Positions 35,765-50,700 of a DNA stretch of 64,000 bases are shown here, piece by piece. The stretch covers positions 18,911,418 through 18,975,417 of the forward strand of contig NC_069084.1 of assembly GCF_947172395.1 (NCBI RefSeq), in the 5' to 3' direction. Below the pieces are notes generated by a model. The model was not told the origin of the DNA, ran no database searches, and worked only from the letters and a program-made list of their open reading frames with translations. Both the position numbers and the translations under genes were made by a program. Each line of letters starts with the position of its first letter. Position 1 is the first letter of the stretch. This stretch comes from Bicyclus anynana. Taxonomy: Eukaryota > Arthropoda > Insecta > Lepidoptera > Nymphalidae.

Positions 35765-38700
35765 CTACGGCTGCGTGCTCTGCTGCTGGATCTCTATCTT
35801 CTCCACCGTCATGTCGGGGTTCATCGCCGTCGCTTCCTGTGGGTCAGCAAAATTCAAAATCAACATTTTGGAAAAAATTACAGCGTCAACATGTCACTTT
35901 CAATATGTTACAAAAACCAATTTCAAACATGTTATACTGTCAACATGTTACAAAAAACAATTTCAATGTGTTACACTATGAACGTGTCACTTTCAAAATG
36001 TTACAAAAGCTAAAAGTTCGCCAGCTCGTTGTGCCATAGGTCTGCACGGCAACTGAGATGAGAGAGTTACTAACTACCATTGGTAATAAAGATGACCAGC
36101 AGGTCAATTCACTTTGACGTATGTTAGGGGACATATTATTTGAAATTTACCACTTAGCTATTGTTAGTAATTCTAAAGTCACGTGGTTTCGTATTCCGTA
36201 TTATAGATCATAACTAAGATTATAGGTAAAAAATGTCATTTGGTCTGGGGCCTACTGACAGCCCTTCGTGGATATATAGAGTAGTTAGAAAGAGAGGCAT
36301 TGTCCAGTCGACATTGTAATTTTTGTTAACATTACGGAATTATATTGTGAACATTACGGAATACGAAAAATGCGGCAGTTATTGATTTGAAGTAAATTAT
36401 ATTCAGCTTCTTCGAAGTTAGTGAATTGGTCAGCCGAAACTGAATAGCCCGTAAATCGTGAGTAGGCAATTACATGGCGGCTTTTCACCGAACACAACAT
36501 AACACCACGCCGTAGCGCTCAGTCTCGTACTGCAACCGTAAGTAGTCTCCCCTGTGTCGACTAGTGACGCAGTTCTCACCTGGATGGCCTCGGCCAGCGC
36601 GCGGTCGTGGTCGATGGGGTCGCCGTCCGACTGGATGGTGATCTTCTGCTCCACGCGCGTCTCCACCACGCCGTTGCGCTCAGTCTTGTACTGCAACCGT
36701 ACATACAAGGTCACACTGCGGACGTGCAGGCCATATAACCGATTCGCAATCTTAATAGTACTCGTATACAGGCTCGTAGGCCTAACATGCGCGTGTTGGA
36801 AAAAGGCTTGCCATCAGAAGCAAATTTAAAGAGCAAAAGACAATTATTGAATGAAAGCCTATCCGGTCTAACAATTCCCACCAGGATTATTAAACCCTCG
36901 AAAAAACCCACAAGTAAAATCTTGAGGTCTCTTTATGGACGTAGTGTTAAAGACCACTCCCCTCTTTCACTCAAGTCATTCTCCCGTCTTTCCCAAAATA
37001 ATCCACGAAGGATTATCCAACAAAAAGCGCGGACGTATCAAACGCCACGACAAAAATTAGCTAGTCGCCTATATAGCCAGCACTCGGCCTCCCTCTACTC
37101 CCCACCTAAATCACGGAGCACTTCGTACTATCTAGGCTCGTGACGACACATGCCGACCGATCTAATGACTCAGTCGCGCTGACACGCGCCATGAGTTGGC
37201 TAGTTTGTCTACATATCTACAGGACAGGACTGAGTGGACACGTGGTGTTTCCACTGTCGTATCCTGTGCCGAGACTCACAGTGATGGTCTCGACGGTGCG
37301 CGTCTTGGAGCTGATGGTCTGCGAGGAGACCACCTCGCCGTCCGCGGACGCGGGCTCCTCCTCCTCCGTCACCTGCGGGCCCGTGCTCATCTGTGCAAGG
37401 ATACATTCCATTGTTTGACTGAATTAGAAGCTTTCTCAAACTAATATATATAGTCATAATAGGGATGATGACAGTTTTTTAAATTGTATATAAATTAAGA
37501 GTATACTAATAGAAAAGCAATTTTGTAAAAGGAACAGGGTATCTGCGATCATTACTTTCGGAGCTACAGGTATTTAAAGAGTCAGATTTGCGGCGCTGAT
37601 CCCTGAAAAACGCCCCATACAAAATGGCTCGAAAAAATGACGTCATAGGCAATGTAATGATCGTTAGATTTGTATGCGCGTTCAAACAAAATTACTAATA
37701 TCTTTGTTATTTGTGCGTTTATCTTTATAGTTCATATATTAAAAAATGTCACATTTAATGTAAGGAAGCTAAAACTGTATGAATTTTCATCTAATTACGA
37801 TAAAAAAATTTTAGTAGTTTTTGAAATTTTATAATCTCATTTATTTTGCAAATATCCAGACAATCTTTGCTTTTTATGTATAAATTAGTTAACATTGACC
37901 CTATTTACCCGAATGTATCATAAAAATCAATATATTCAACCAAACCTAGTCATCATCCCCATTATTTTTGATACAATCATGATGATCACAGTTCAATGAT
38001 AATATCGATTAATCGATACTCTCAACTATGTTTTTTGGAACCCAGTTGTACAGTGTTGCGGAATCCACGTTGAGTTGGGTTAGTTGAGGACAAAGGGGTA
38101 TTCACACCAGAGCAGTAACTGCTGATCCGGGCTTTTCGACTTCATTTATGACCGCTTAGTCAATAAGCCCGGATCAGTAGCTCAGCGCTATGGATTCCGT
38201 AGCAAGAGTTCTTCTGCGGAGCTGGGGCTTTTATGATGGCGACGTTATACGGATGACTCGTTCTTCCGAGGTAGTCTGCGCCGGCAGCTGGGCCTTCCAG
38301 TGTGGCGGAGTCCGCGTTGATCTGGCGGGTTATGTACACTCCGTCACAACGTATAGATGCTCCTTCAATGGTTCAAGTCCAGCAGTGGATTAGCTGATAT
38401 GATACTAATGATGAAGATGAGGTGAATCACTCACCCTGGCGGCGGCGCCGTGCAGCATGGCTCCGAAGGGCGCGTTCCCCATCGCTGTCGTGGTCGTGGT
38501 GGTCCGGTACGAGCCGGGCTCCTGTACCATGGAACATTCCTTTAGCAACTGATAGCATTTTTACTTCAATATCTTCTTTTTCAAATTAACTCTTAAGAAA
38601 ACCAACGTGACTCAAGGCGGAGTAGCAATGTAGCTATACTTGAGATATCTGTCTGACCACGTTGTTTGGATCTAAAAGGCTAGGTCCAGTGGACGTTTAT

Positions 38701-41700
38701 TGGCTAATCTGGAGATGAAAAAGATACTTTGTTTTTCCACAGCTTCATGACTCGAGGCATATAAATAGCAGCTAAGTTTGAACGACTAATTTAGACTAGA
38801 TTGTTTGCTAAAGATAATCCTTCTCCTTCAAGCTTATAATTCTTAAATTTTAAATTTTCTCTCGAAAAACAGTAACATTCGGAAGGACTCTAATTTATAT
38901 GTATATGTAAGTTTAAATGCTACACAACTTTTATAATGAATTAATCGAAATTAAATACATTACTGAAGATATAAAAGCCTCTCTTACTCAAGGCCTTTGG
39001 TTCTTTCTATCCGCCCTTAGCATTACTGTAATGCCAAGTCTCAACAATGGATTTTTGTTCAGTTACAAAATATCAGTGAAATTAATAATAATAATAATTT
39101 ATATAAAAAAACATCGTTGTTTAAAACGATATAATAAGTAGGGATTAAATAAAATAAATACAAACCTCTAAAATTATAAAAAAACAAATTGTTATTTTAA
39201 ATTAAATAAATAATAAATTGTCCAAAGTAACATCACACACACGACACAATAGACTATTCGGTTATCCCATGCAGGGCTATAAACTAAGCATGCTCCTGTA
39301 CACGGCGCTAATAGGCGCACGGAAGTGATGCCAATTTAACTAACTAATATAAACGAGCTCATTAGCGACTCTGATATCGATATCAGTTAACTACTAGTGC
39401 GTTGGTGACTTGGTAGATGCGAATTCCTGGGTTCCTTTCCAAGTATATAAGTCACTAATTTGTTTAGAGTTGATATTTGTCTAATAAATTAGAGTCTTTT
39501 GTTTTAACGATATCTTTGACGCAGGTGCGTCGTATTAAATTATTTCTTGCGGTTTGACCTCGTTTTTAAACAACATTTGATATGCCAATAAAGTTGAATA
39601 GAAAAAAAAACGTTTTATTTTTTTCAAGATTGACCTCCCTTTTTAGGGCTAATGTTACTGGACTATTGGGTTATAAATTATAAGGCATGCCTGGGTTCGA
39701 TTTAATGAAATTTTAAGTACTCGGACATTAAAGGTAATTTGATTTTGAATGAAAAGTAAATGTATAATAATGTAACTTATGATAAACGAACCATTTCACG
39801 ACATGTGTATTAATGCATGCGCATGCTCACATGACAATGGAATGCACTTCTACACAACATTCTATGACATTCCCACTCACACACTCGCACACTACAGCCA
39901 TTCGTTTACCTTCACATCAGTACTTCTGATTTGGTGACAATTCTTCGACAATTCGATGTTACCATTGTATTTAGGTAGAGAATTTCTGATATTGTTATTT
40001 CAAATGAATAAAAGCGATTTACAATTTTTGTTTTTTTATTATGCACATTTCTTTATTTATTAAAGAATGTGTATATTGATACGCGATCTAAAAATCACCA
40101 GCCTCATCTTTCAGACCGAAATACAACAGCTTGGTGGCAGGATTAAGCGTGATACTACTAGCTCTAGCTGAACGAGCGAAATTAATCCTTACAGTTCGAA
40201 CTGATCAATAAGCGTGGATGAATATTTTAAACATTAAAAAACAAACAAGAAGGCCGACTTTTAGCTTTTTTCCGCCTTCCGACTTATGATTAAAATTACG
40301 GATAGGTTCGGACCTAGTCGGGTCGGGCAAAATTATAAAAAAAGTACTCCTCTCACTTTAAGTTTAGTTTTATTCTAGGGAATCGACAGAGTTATTTTGT
40401 TTATGAATGATTTTACAATACAAGGTATCTTTAAAATTTTACTTAAACAAAAATTGTGAATCACTTTCTCCAATAAAATAATATGACATCAAGCATTACT
40501 TACAGTGACGTAGTAATGTCCTTCCCCGCCCTCCTCGAAGTCGATAGGCGTTCCGGAATCCCCGCTGCTGAGCGAGCTCTCCGAGCCGCGTCTAGTTAGC
40601 TGTGCCATGGGACACCATGGGTGCAGATGGGTTCATGGGTTCATGTTAATGATGAGATGCCAAATTAACGGCAAAAGTTATAACAGGTATGTAATGAATT
40701 AACGCCAAGTTTTAGGCGAAATGTTGACAAGGTGATGTTATCACGGATGGGTGGTCATTCGGTAGCCCATGTCAAGTTCACACCATGCGATTTGGGTTAG
40801 GTATCGTTCATGTAGGAAGGAGAGAAAAAAAAACAAATTAGAACATAATCATACATGCATAGTTATGGCGGCTTTTTCACGTATTTCCTGTAATTGTTTA
40901 ATAATAAATAAATCCATGAATGATTTGTATTTAAGATTATATTTAATGGTAACCTACTGATATCTCTCGGTGAGTATCACCCAATATTAAAATCATTAGT
41001 ATACGCTAATGTTGTTTTTGCCTTGTAAATAATTTACAACGGAAAACTGATCATAATAGTCATACAAATATGGCAACTTTCATGAAGAATTTTTCTGTAA
41101 TTAAATATACTTTAGAGCACGATTATATCTACATTAGAAGCAAGAGTCAACAATAACAGTTAAACGCTATCAAACTATTTAAGATAGCTATAGCGATAAG
41201 TCTACACATCAACACCGTATTTTGCTGACGGCTATCACTTTCCTTGGAAAACGGCATTTCGAATATATTAACTGTTGTTGTAACATTAAGAGAATATTTT
41301 ACTGTTATCTGCGAAATCTTGACAACTCTGTGTAATTTACCGAGAACCAACAAAATACCCTTAAGTGCGTTCGTTTCACTCCAACACAGAAGAATATTTA
41401 GAAAATGTAAAATTAAAATAAACAAACTGCAAAATTACTAGTCGAGTCAACGTCTCCGGAAAATGCAGAGTGTTGTCGCATCTGGAGAGTATCATACAGA
41501 GTTGTGAAGTTTTTACGGGAAATAGCAGAGTTGCAAGTACTCAATACTCATTGTAAATCATTAACTTCCCTATCGTATGCTTTAGTCAATAATTAACTCA
41601 TTGTTTTAGTAACAAGTAAAATAACAAGATCACATTTAACAATGTTTACAAACAAATTGTAAAGTGCAATTTATAAATTGTTAAAATTAAAATACGCGAA

Positions 41701-44700
41701 ACCATATCCTTATCGTGGAAGTAATCCAGTAAAACAATTTTTTGTTACAAATATGAAAATAGTTAATCTAAATCAAAGCTCGGCATCTGTCGGTCGGTCG
41801 AAGCGCATTCGCTCGCAACATTAGCGTGAAAAAGCTGCCATACGAAAGCGGAAATAAAATCAAACCAAGAAACATAACAAAAGTTAAAAGGGACCTGTCA
41901 TCAAACTTAGAAATCAATCGGTACAAACTGATAACGTGCCAATGATGATGACAAAGTGCACCGCCACGGAACTTTGAACTGAATGTATGTAGTAATAAGT
42001 AACATTTCAAAAGTTCATGTAAAGTAAGCCTAATTTAAATAAATAAATTTTGCCTTTGACTAAGAAATTTTAGCGCATCAACCCTAGTCACCAAGACCAT
42101 TCTTATACCATCAACAAATTTCAAAAAGTTATAATTAATTATTGTGGTGTTGTGGTGGAAAGATGCACACTTTTCATACGTAACTGAGGCATCAGAAATT
42201 AACCTAAAGATTTTTATAATGAAAATACGAGTGCATAAGTAATGTCCTTTTACATCCACATAAACGTTTTTTAGTATTTCAGTATTCATAAACGTGTAAA
42301 AGTTAAAATCAATAATGGAGTCCTTCCACAAAACGCTTTTAGAATACAACGATCGGTTGTAAGTAAAATCATCAATACCGGCGAAAATCTGTTTTTTTAT
42401 CTGCAAAGTTAGATATAAAGGTAAAGTTCAAAGTTCCGTGTCGCCGCCGAGCGCAGAGTGTGGGCAACGCACCTGGTCGCCGGTGGTCACGGTCGTCTTG
42501 ACCTCCTGCGTGAGCACGCGCTGCTCCTGCCGCGTGGCCGACGACGTGAGCGTGTGCGCCACCGTCTTCTCCTCCATCTGTTGGGTCTTTGCCTTCGTGT
42601 CCAGGTCGTGGTGCGTGGTCGCCGTGCGCGTGGTCACCGCGCGCGCCGTCACGTACGGGCTCTTCCCCTCCGGCTCTAAGCTTTCCGCCTACGGTCGGGG
42701 TTAGACTAACATGCAGTCAACGTGATATCGCTAGTGCGCACATGAGTACTGACATTGATGTTACTAATGAAGCACTCAAGCTAATCAAACCATAATTAAT
42801 CCAAATTATTTAAAACAAAAAAGGAAAAACTAAATGAAACACAGACTGTATGGAAAACGACAGGCATGGAGAGTAAGTGTTCACAAATGCACGTACAGCT
42901 TTTTATTCCTGCGTGATGTTGATTACTTTTGCATAATAATTTTAAAGATAAATTTCCTGTCCGTCGTCTTCTTTCAGTCGACGTGTAAAGAAAAAAATGA
43001 TATTAAAAAAAACAACATTTAAGAGGGTGGTTCTATCGCCCGTTACTGGAATCGTACGCAAAGAATGAAACGAACCTTGTTGGTGTGCGTGGAGAACGTC
43101 ACCTCGCCCGTGCCGAGGTTCTCCACCTCCTGCTGCACGTTGTGCGTCACGCCCTCGTCGTTGCGCGTCAGCAGCTGCTTGGTGGTCGTCTTCACCACCA
43201 CCGGCGGCGTCGGCGTCTTCTTGGCGCGCTGCGAGATCGGGATCTTGGACTGGGGGGTCGGCGGGGACACGACGTAGCCCTGGTGCCTGATGTGCTCGGA
43301 CGTCGTGTACTCCGTGAACGTCTTGGGCTCGTCGCCGCGCGCCGGGCTCTCGTCTTTGCCGAACGTGGAAAACTTGTGCGTGTTCACCGTTTCGATGTCG
43401 ATGTTCGCCGGCAGGTCGTGAGTCTCCTTCTCGATCGTGTAGTTGCCGCTCTTGTCCTCGAAGTGCGAGGGGTCGATCTGCGAGTAGTGCAGGATGAGCT
43501 GGCCCGTGACGGGGTCCCGCACGGCCGTGCTCGGGTCGATGTCGCCGGTGTCGGGGTCGATGTCGCCGTACTCGGTCTTTATTCTCCCCGTGACGGGGTC
43601 TATCTTGCCGGACAGCGTCATGGTCTGAGTGACGGTGGTGCGCGCGCCCTTCAGCCTGGGGTCGTCCGGATCCACGTCGATGGTCTCGCCGGTGACCGGG
43701 TCGATGATTTGATATACGTAAACGGTTTTGGTCGTTATTATCCTGCCTGTGGTTTCGTCAATCGTGCATTCTTTCGGGTCGAGTTCCTTGACGCGACCTT
43801 TCTCGTCCTTCTGTGTTATTATGTAGATCCTGATGATGATGAGTTTGCCCGTTCGTGGGTCTATTCTGCCGACTTTGGTGTAAATTTCCCCACTGCCGGG
43901 GTCGACTTGGGAAGCGGAATACAGCGGTTGGTTCTCTTCGTCGACTTCGCCCGTGGCTGTGTAAATTTGTCCGTTGACCGGATCGACTTTGATAAGAGCT
44001 TTGTCGATATCTGTCGCTCTAGATATAGTTCCCGATTTTGGATCATATCGGCCGTAAACGGTAATGATGTAGCCTGTGACGGGATCTACTTGACCGGCTG
44101 TGTACAACGTTTCTCCCGTTTGTGGGTCTTTCGGTCCAGCGATCCAAATCTGGCCGGTCTTGGGATCAACTTTGACGTTCTTTGGATCGTTCGCGACGAT
44201 TTGTTTTCCAGAAACTGGATCTACTTTAGTCTGAATTATCCTCAAGCACATGAGTCTTCCGATATCCTTGTCGGGTTTGCCTGATTTTGGATTGACCTGC
44301 CCACTACGTAACAGGAATTGTCCAGTGATGGGGTCAACTTTAAGTTCTTTACTCTCAAATCTACCAGTCTTGGGGTCATTGTACGTGACAGTGCCTTTGA
44401 CTAGATCGATCTGACCATATTTGGTATCGATTTTGTTGTTGTGAGGGTTCAGTTGTCCTGTGCTGCTCTCGATTAGTGAATGTTTCGGTTCAATCATTCC
44501 TTTCTTAGAGTCAAATTTACCTACAAAAGTGGTCACTTCGACTACAGGATCGATATGACTTCCCACTACGAGAACTTGTCCGAGTTTAGGATCAAACTTT
44601 CCTGTCTTAGGATCGACAGCACCAGTAACAGTAATTTGCCCGTTGTTCTCGTCAATTTGAATAGGCTTTGTATCTTGAGCTCCATAAGTATCTGTCACGA

Positions 44701-47700
44701 ATATGACACCGTTCGAAGGGTCGATAACACCATATTTTGTTGAAATGTTGCCTGTATCCGCATCGACCTTACCTTTAGTATGTTCAACAACACCGTCTTC
44801 AATATTAACTTTGCCGGTTCTAGGATCTATAGGGCCAGTTATTGTAGTAATTTCTACTATAGGATCATCTTGTTTGGCGATGCTGACGATCATGCCCATG
44901 TTCGGATCAATTTTGCCCGTCTTGGGGTCAAGAGATCCCGAATTAATAAAGATCTGACCTGTTTCATTGAGCACCAAACCATCTTTGGTGAGTCTCTGAC
45001 CAGCAGAATCCGTGATGGCGATACTTCCTTTGTTTGAGTCAATGACGCCATATTTTGTTTCGACCAGACCGTTCGGATCGAGAACGCCGGTTAGATGTTC
45101 CACTTCAGCAGTATGAAAATCTGGCTTCTTCGTCTTAGGGTCCAATCTCGTGAAGATTACCATAATTTTAACAATTTTCTTCCTCGGTGGTTCTGGAGGA
45201 GCTGTCATCGGTTTCGGAGGTGCCACGGGTTTAACTGATGTAATGGGAGAAGCTTTTTGTAACTGGCTTTTAATGGGTGAAGATGTATGAACTGGCGAAT
45301 GTAGAGGTGTTTGTACTGGCGTGGGAGTGGGGGTCTTTACTGGAGTTGGAATGCTTCTAGCGGGTGAAATACTTGCTCTCTGAGACACTTGCGGTTTAGA
45401 CAGCACATTCTGCTTATCAACAATCATCAACTGTTGAGCGAATGAGGGGTCAACTTTGCCTGTCTTAGGATCTGTAACCGATGACGTCACAATAATATTG
45501 CCCGTCTTCGGATCAATTTCTGCTTGTTTTAATTCCTGCTTACCTGTATTCGGATCTTTATACAGAATCTGACCTGATTTAGGATCAATAATTCCGAAGT
45601 CTGTGTGTATTTTTCCATCTTCAACACTAACATAGCCTTTAGACGCGTCAATGGTTCCACAGCCGGCGTCGACAGTTTTAGTCTTAGGATCGTACTTGCT
45701 GGTTATGATTACAAGTCGCACTTCACCTTTAGATGGCGGTTTTGAATGTGGAACAACAGGTTTGTTAACGATGCTGTACTGTTGTGCTAAAGTAGGATCT
45801 ACTTTTCCTGTCATGGGGTCAATAACTTGACTTGTAATCAGCATATGACCAGTAGCAGGATCAACATGAGATTTTTTAACTTCTTTCTTGCCAGTTTTAG
45901 GATCTGTAATCACGATTTCTCCTGTAGCTGTGTCAACGGTACCAATTTCTGTATAGATTTTACCATCGGGGCCTACTGTGCCACTAATTGTATCTACGTG
46001 ACCTTGACTTGGATCGATTTTCTTCGTTTTTGGATCATATTTCGTGGTTATGATAACTAAATGAACCTGTCTTTCGACCGGTTTTGTATCTTTATCAACA
46101 ATACTGATTTGCTGAGCTAGTGATGAATCAACTTTTCCGGTTTTCGGATCGATGACTCCGGAGGTGAGGATAAGATGACCCGATTTAGGGTCGGCAACAG
46201 CGTTTCTAACTTCAGGGTTTCCAGTTGTAGGGTCTACTTGGTCAATCTTTCCAGTTTTAGGGTCTATTATACCGAAATTGGAGTGTATTCTGCCATCAGA
46301 AGCAACAATGGCGCGAGAAGTTTCAATGTGACCATTAGGAGTATCCAATTTTTTATATTTTGTGTCATATTTACTAGTAATGATTACAAGTTGCACTTCC
46401 TTTCCTGGGACAGATGCAAATGTATCTTTGGGTTTATTTACAACAGTATACTGCTGCCCTAAACTTGGGTCAACCAATTTTGTATTGGGATCTACAACTC
46501 CAGACGTAAGTAGCATGTTACCTGTCTTGGAGTCCACAGTGGCCTTTTTAACATCCTGTTTGCCAGTAACTGGATCAGTTATTGTTATTTGACCTGTTGT
46601 TGGATCAAAAACACCCAGTTCTGTGTGGACTTTGTCATCGTCATCAAGTTTTCCCTGAATGGAATTAATGTGTGCATTCGACAAATCAAGTTTTTTGGTT
46701 TTAGGGTCATACTTTGAAGTAACAATAACCAAATTGACGAGTCTTTCTGGAATTCCCTTAGGTGCGTCTTTATCAACAATGGCAAGTTGTTGCGCAAGCG
46801 CTGAATCAGCTTTGCCTGTCTTCGGATCAATTACTCCAGCCGTTAGAAGGAAACTTCCCGATTTTGAATCCAGTGTTGCCTGTTTAGACTCACGTTTACC
46901 TGTCTTAGGATCCGTGTAGTAGATTTTTCCAGTATTAGGATCCAATATCCCGAAATTTGAGTGTACTTTTCCATCTTTATCACTAACAATTCCTTTAGAG
47001 GTTTCAATAAAACCATTGGGATTATCTAATTTTTTAGTTTTAGCATCATATTTTCCAGTTATAGCTACTACTTGAACTTCTTTTCCTGGCAACGTGGCGA
47101 ATGTGGATGTAGGTTTATCTACTATACTGTATTGTTGTCCTAGTGTCGTATCAAGTTTATCTGTTCGTGGATCAATAACACCAGATAATAGCAGAATATT
47201 ACCAGTCTTCGGGTCAACTTGTGCTTGTTTCACTTCTTGCTTACCTGACTTAGGGTCAGTGACCTGTATATCACCAGTTCTTGGGTCAATCACACCATAT
47301 TCTGTATATATTTTACCATCAGCACCACTTAGCACTCCCTTTATAGAGTCCACATGAGCAAAGGACGAATCAAGCTTCTTGTTTTTCAAATCATATTTGC
47401 TCGTAACAACAACCAATCTTACTTCTCTATTTGCCTTTGTCGCATCTTTTTCAACAACACTAAATTGTTGACCCAATGTGGAGTCAACTTTGCCAGATTT
47501 CGGATCAAGTACTCCTGTTGTAACGAGAAGGTTACCAGTCTTTTGATCAACATAAGCTTGTTTTGGATCTTGCTTGCCTGTTTTTGGATCTATGTAATCA
47601 ATTTTACCTTTCTTCGGATCTATAACACCATAATTTGAAATCACAGTACCATCGGGAGATACAATAGCTTTAGAAACTTCAACATGGCCGTGCGAAGCGT

Positions 47701-50700
47701 CCAACTTCTTATGCTTACCGTCATATTTTCCTGTAATTACTACTAAATCAACTTCACGACCAGGCTTGGAACCTACTTTATCTTCAGCCTTTTCTACGAA
47801 ACAGTATTGTTGAGCTAATGTTGAATCTATTTTACCAGTTTTCGGATCAATGACGCCAGATGTAAAGAGAATATGACCGGTTTTGGAGTCCACATGACCG
47901 TTCTTTACCTCTTGTTTTCCTGAAACTGGATCAGTAAAGTTTATTTGACCAGACTTCATGTTGATCAATTCTTTTTCAGTTTGTATCTTTCCATTGGCTT
48001 TGTTTAGCGTTCCTTTTGTAACGAGAATAGTTCCATTGGCATCATCTAATTTTTTGGTCTTAGGGTTGTACCGACCAGTTATGATAACCACTTGGATTTC
48101 ATTATCGGATTTAGCCACGACAGGAACTATGGCTACTGGAGCCTCGTGATGAGCTCTTTCGGCGTCTAAAAGAGCGAGAGTTGGGTCTATTAGATTAGAC
48201 TTGGGAGTCTTTGCTTGTTCTTTCAAAGCGGCTGATTGCACATAATCTATTCCTGGAGTCTTGAGTTTGCTGAAATCTTCAGGAGTTTTTCTCTTTTCCG
48301 CGCTTTCAGCGACTTTTTTATCTTCTCCTGGAGCATAGTTAAAAGCTAGACCCGCTTTTCTAGTACCCGGACTTTGACTTTCATCCATACCTCTTTGTTT
48401 TTCGTCCGAAATAGGTTCTTTTTCGTAACTGAATGCGCCTTGAATGAAAGGTTTTCTCGTAGGACTTCTTTCAGTATCCGTATATTCATAAGGCTTAGTG
48501 AAACTAGGTTTTTCATCTTTTACAGGGCTCACGTCAAGTGAAGTATCAGGGTTTGAACTGTCAATTGAGGTATCGAGCACAGCGATCTTAGCGTTTGGAT
48601 CTTTGATTTTCTTATCTTTATCTTTAGGAGATTTGTCAACTTTCAGTTTTGGAGATTTTTCTTTGGGTGACTTCTCATCTTTAGGCGATTTCTCTTTCTT
48701 GCCGCCGAATAGCGTAAAGCCTCCCTGTACGGACAAGGGTATGGAAAAAAACAAAAATAAAATAAGAAATCAATACAAATAACAAAAATATATCATAAAA
48801 TTTAACTGGTGAAGGGCATCGCTCTAAAACAGCAGTTTGAATCTTTCGCCGACAAACATTGAGTGCGAACCGAACATATAAAATGCATGCTTTGCCTCTA
48901 AAACGGATATTTACAATTTTTATTATATAAAATCTAGCTTAGTGACATTACATTAAATAAAAGGAATTGCCAATTGTCTCTACCATTCCTGAACATAAAA
49001 CATGTTTTGATAAATTATGTACACGTTGTTATACCTTGGACTTCTTGGGTGTCTCTACATTGTTGGTCACGCCGGGGTCGCTGGTCGTGTCGGTACCTGT
49101 GGGTTGTTTTATTGAACATTAACACAAGCAAATAAGCAAAATAAAACAAACCATATCACACATACACGCTTCCGTTATCAATCCACGAATCCACGAGTAA
49201 TGTCCGTTCTCCTAGGCTGCATATTAATTAATAAAGTATCGTTATAATCAAAAAATCTCTAATATATGACAAGTTAATTTGAAATATATGGTTTTAAGGC
49301 TAAGTATGATGTACTGTCAAGAGTTTTCGCAATCTACCAAGCCACGTAGACTCTAACAAAAGTTAAAGGGGATTAAATTGTACTTTTCCTGGCTAGTGGC
49401 TGGCGCAATACCATCATGCCAATTACCATCAGATGCGGCCATCATTATATTATTTTATTGTACGTAAAACTTTGAAAGTCAACAACATCTCATTAAAGAC
49501 GAAGATCAAAGTCATGCTCACACTCTTCGTCTCAATTTTCCTGGCTGGCCAAGAAAAAAGGCTGCGGGGCCGCAGCTCAATGCAATCGTATGACCAGACC
49601 AACAGACAGACAGACTCGAGTCCAAAGTTTACGATGCTCTCCGAATAGCCAGACATAGGACCAGACGGCGTAATATTGTGAAAGGTTCAGGGTAGGTTGA
49701 TCACACTTGCCATTTTCAGCAGGTTTCCGCTGTTCAGGCAATTTCTTGTCGTCGTCTTTCTTGAACAACGTCGGCATCACCTTGACAGCGCCAGGCGGGG
49801 GCTTCTAGAACGAAACACATCTTTACAGGAACACCATCTAAATATGACCTCTCCAATTCGTAAAAATTTCAAGCGTTCTATTCAACTAATACATCAAAAC
49901 GTATTCGTCTACTTAAAAGGAAACGATAAAATCGGCTATTCGAAGTCTACACTACTATTTTATCCAAGACAACTATAATAGAAATATTCGAGAACTATAA
50001 TTGAAAGATCCGCGTATTAAAATGAGGTAATTAAGTTATTCTCACTATTGATGTTCTACTACTACTACTACCTTAACGTTTCGTAAATATTGTTTTTTTT
50101 TGCTTTTGGATTTGAATATACACCAAAAATAATGTGACCAATTCTTTTAAATATTCTAATTAATTTCGGTAGTCACTCTTAGCAATTTCTCTATAGATAT
50201 TCAATGTGGATAGATTGCTAAATAGATTTTTCTTATAGATTTTGGAATCTTACATTTACCATTAAAGCTAAAAGAACGTTTGAAATGTGGACGAATGAGG
50301 TAAGAATACGAGGAACATCACACAAAAACGGAAACGCAAATCTTCTATTCTAATAAAAAATTAAAACTCATAAGTGAAAGGTGTTTAGAAATATCTACTG
50401 CAAAATAACTATAAAACTACAGATAGTTTTGTAAAATATGGGCAGTAAGTATAATTTTTAAGAACCGTGCATGATTTTTCGTGAAAAAGTTAAGGAATAC
50501 GATTAAAAAAATAAAAATAATCGGCAATAAGGTAATTATTTTATAGGAAAAAAATTGACAACAGAAGTTGACCATCACAATGGTGCTGACATTAGCCTTT
50601 CTCCTCCTACCTGAAGACTATTAAATTTAAGCGTATACTTCGGCTTGTCCAACTGCGGACAACAACGAAAATCTCGCGGATTTTGAACAGAACTCAAAGT

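Noticed and set aside
40601..40609. ATGGCACAG as an alternative coracle start
   Set aside because: It is in frame with the next exon, but the bases are exactly the acceptor of that exon and there is no promoter-like sequence near.
43085..44284. 399-codon open frame on the + strand
   Set aside because: It lies wholly opposite the GC-rich end of the giant coracle exon, whose frame has clear repeats and splice fits. The + frame is a compositional shadow.
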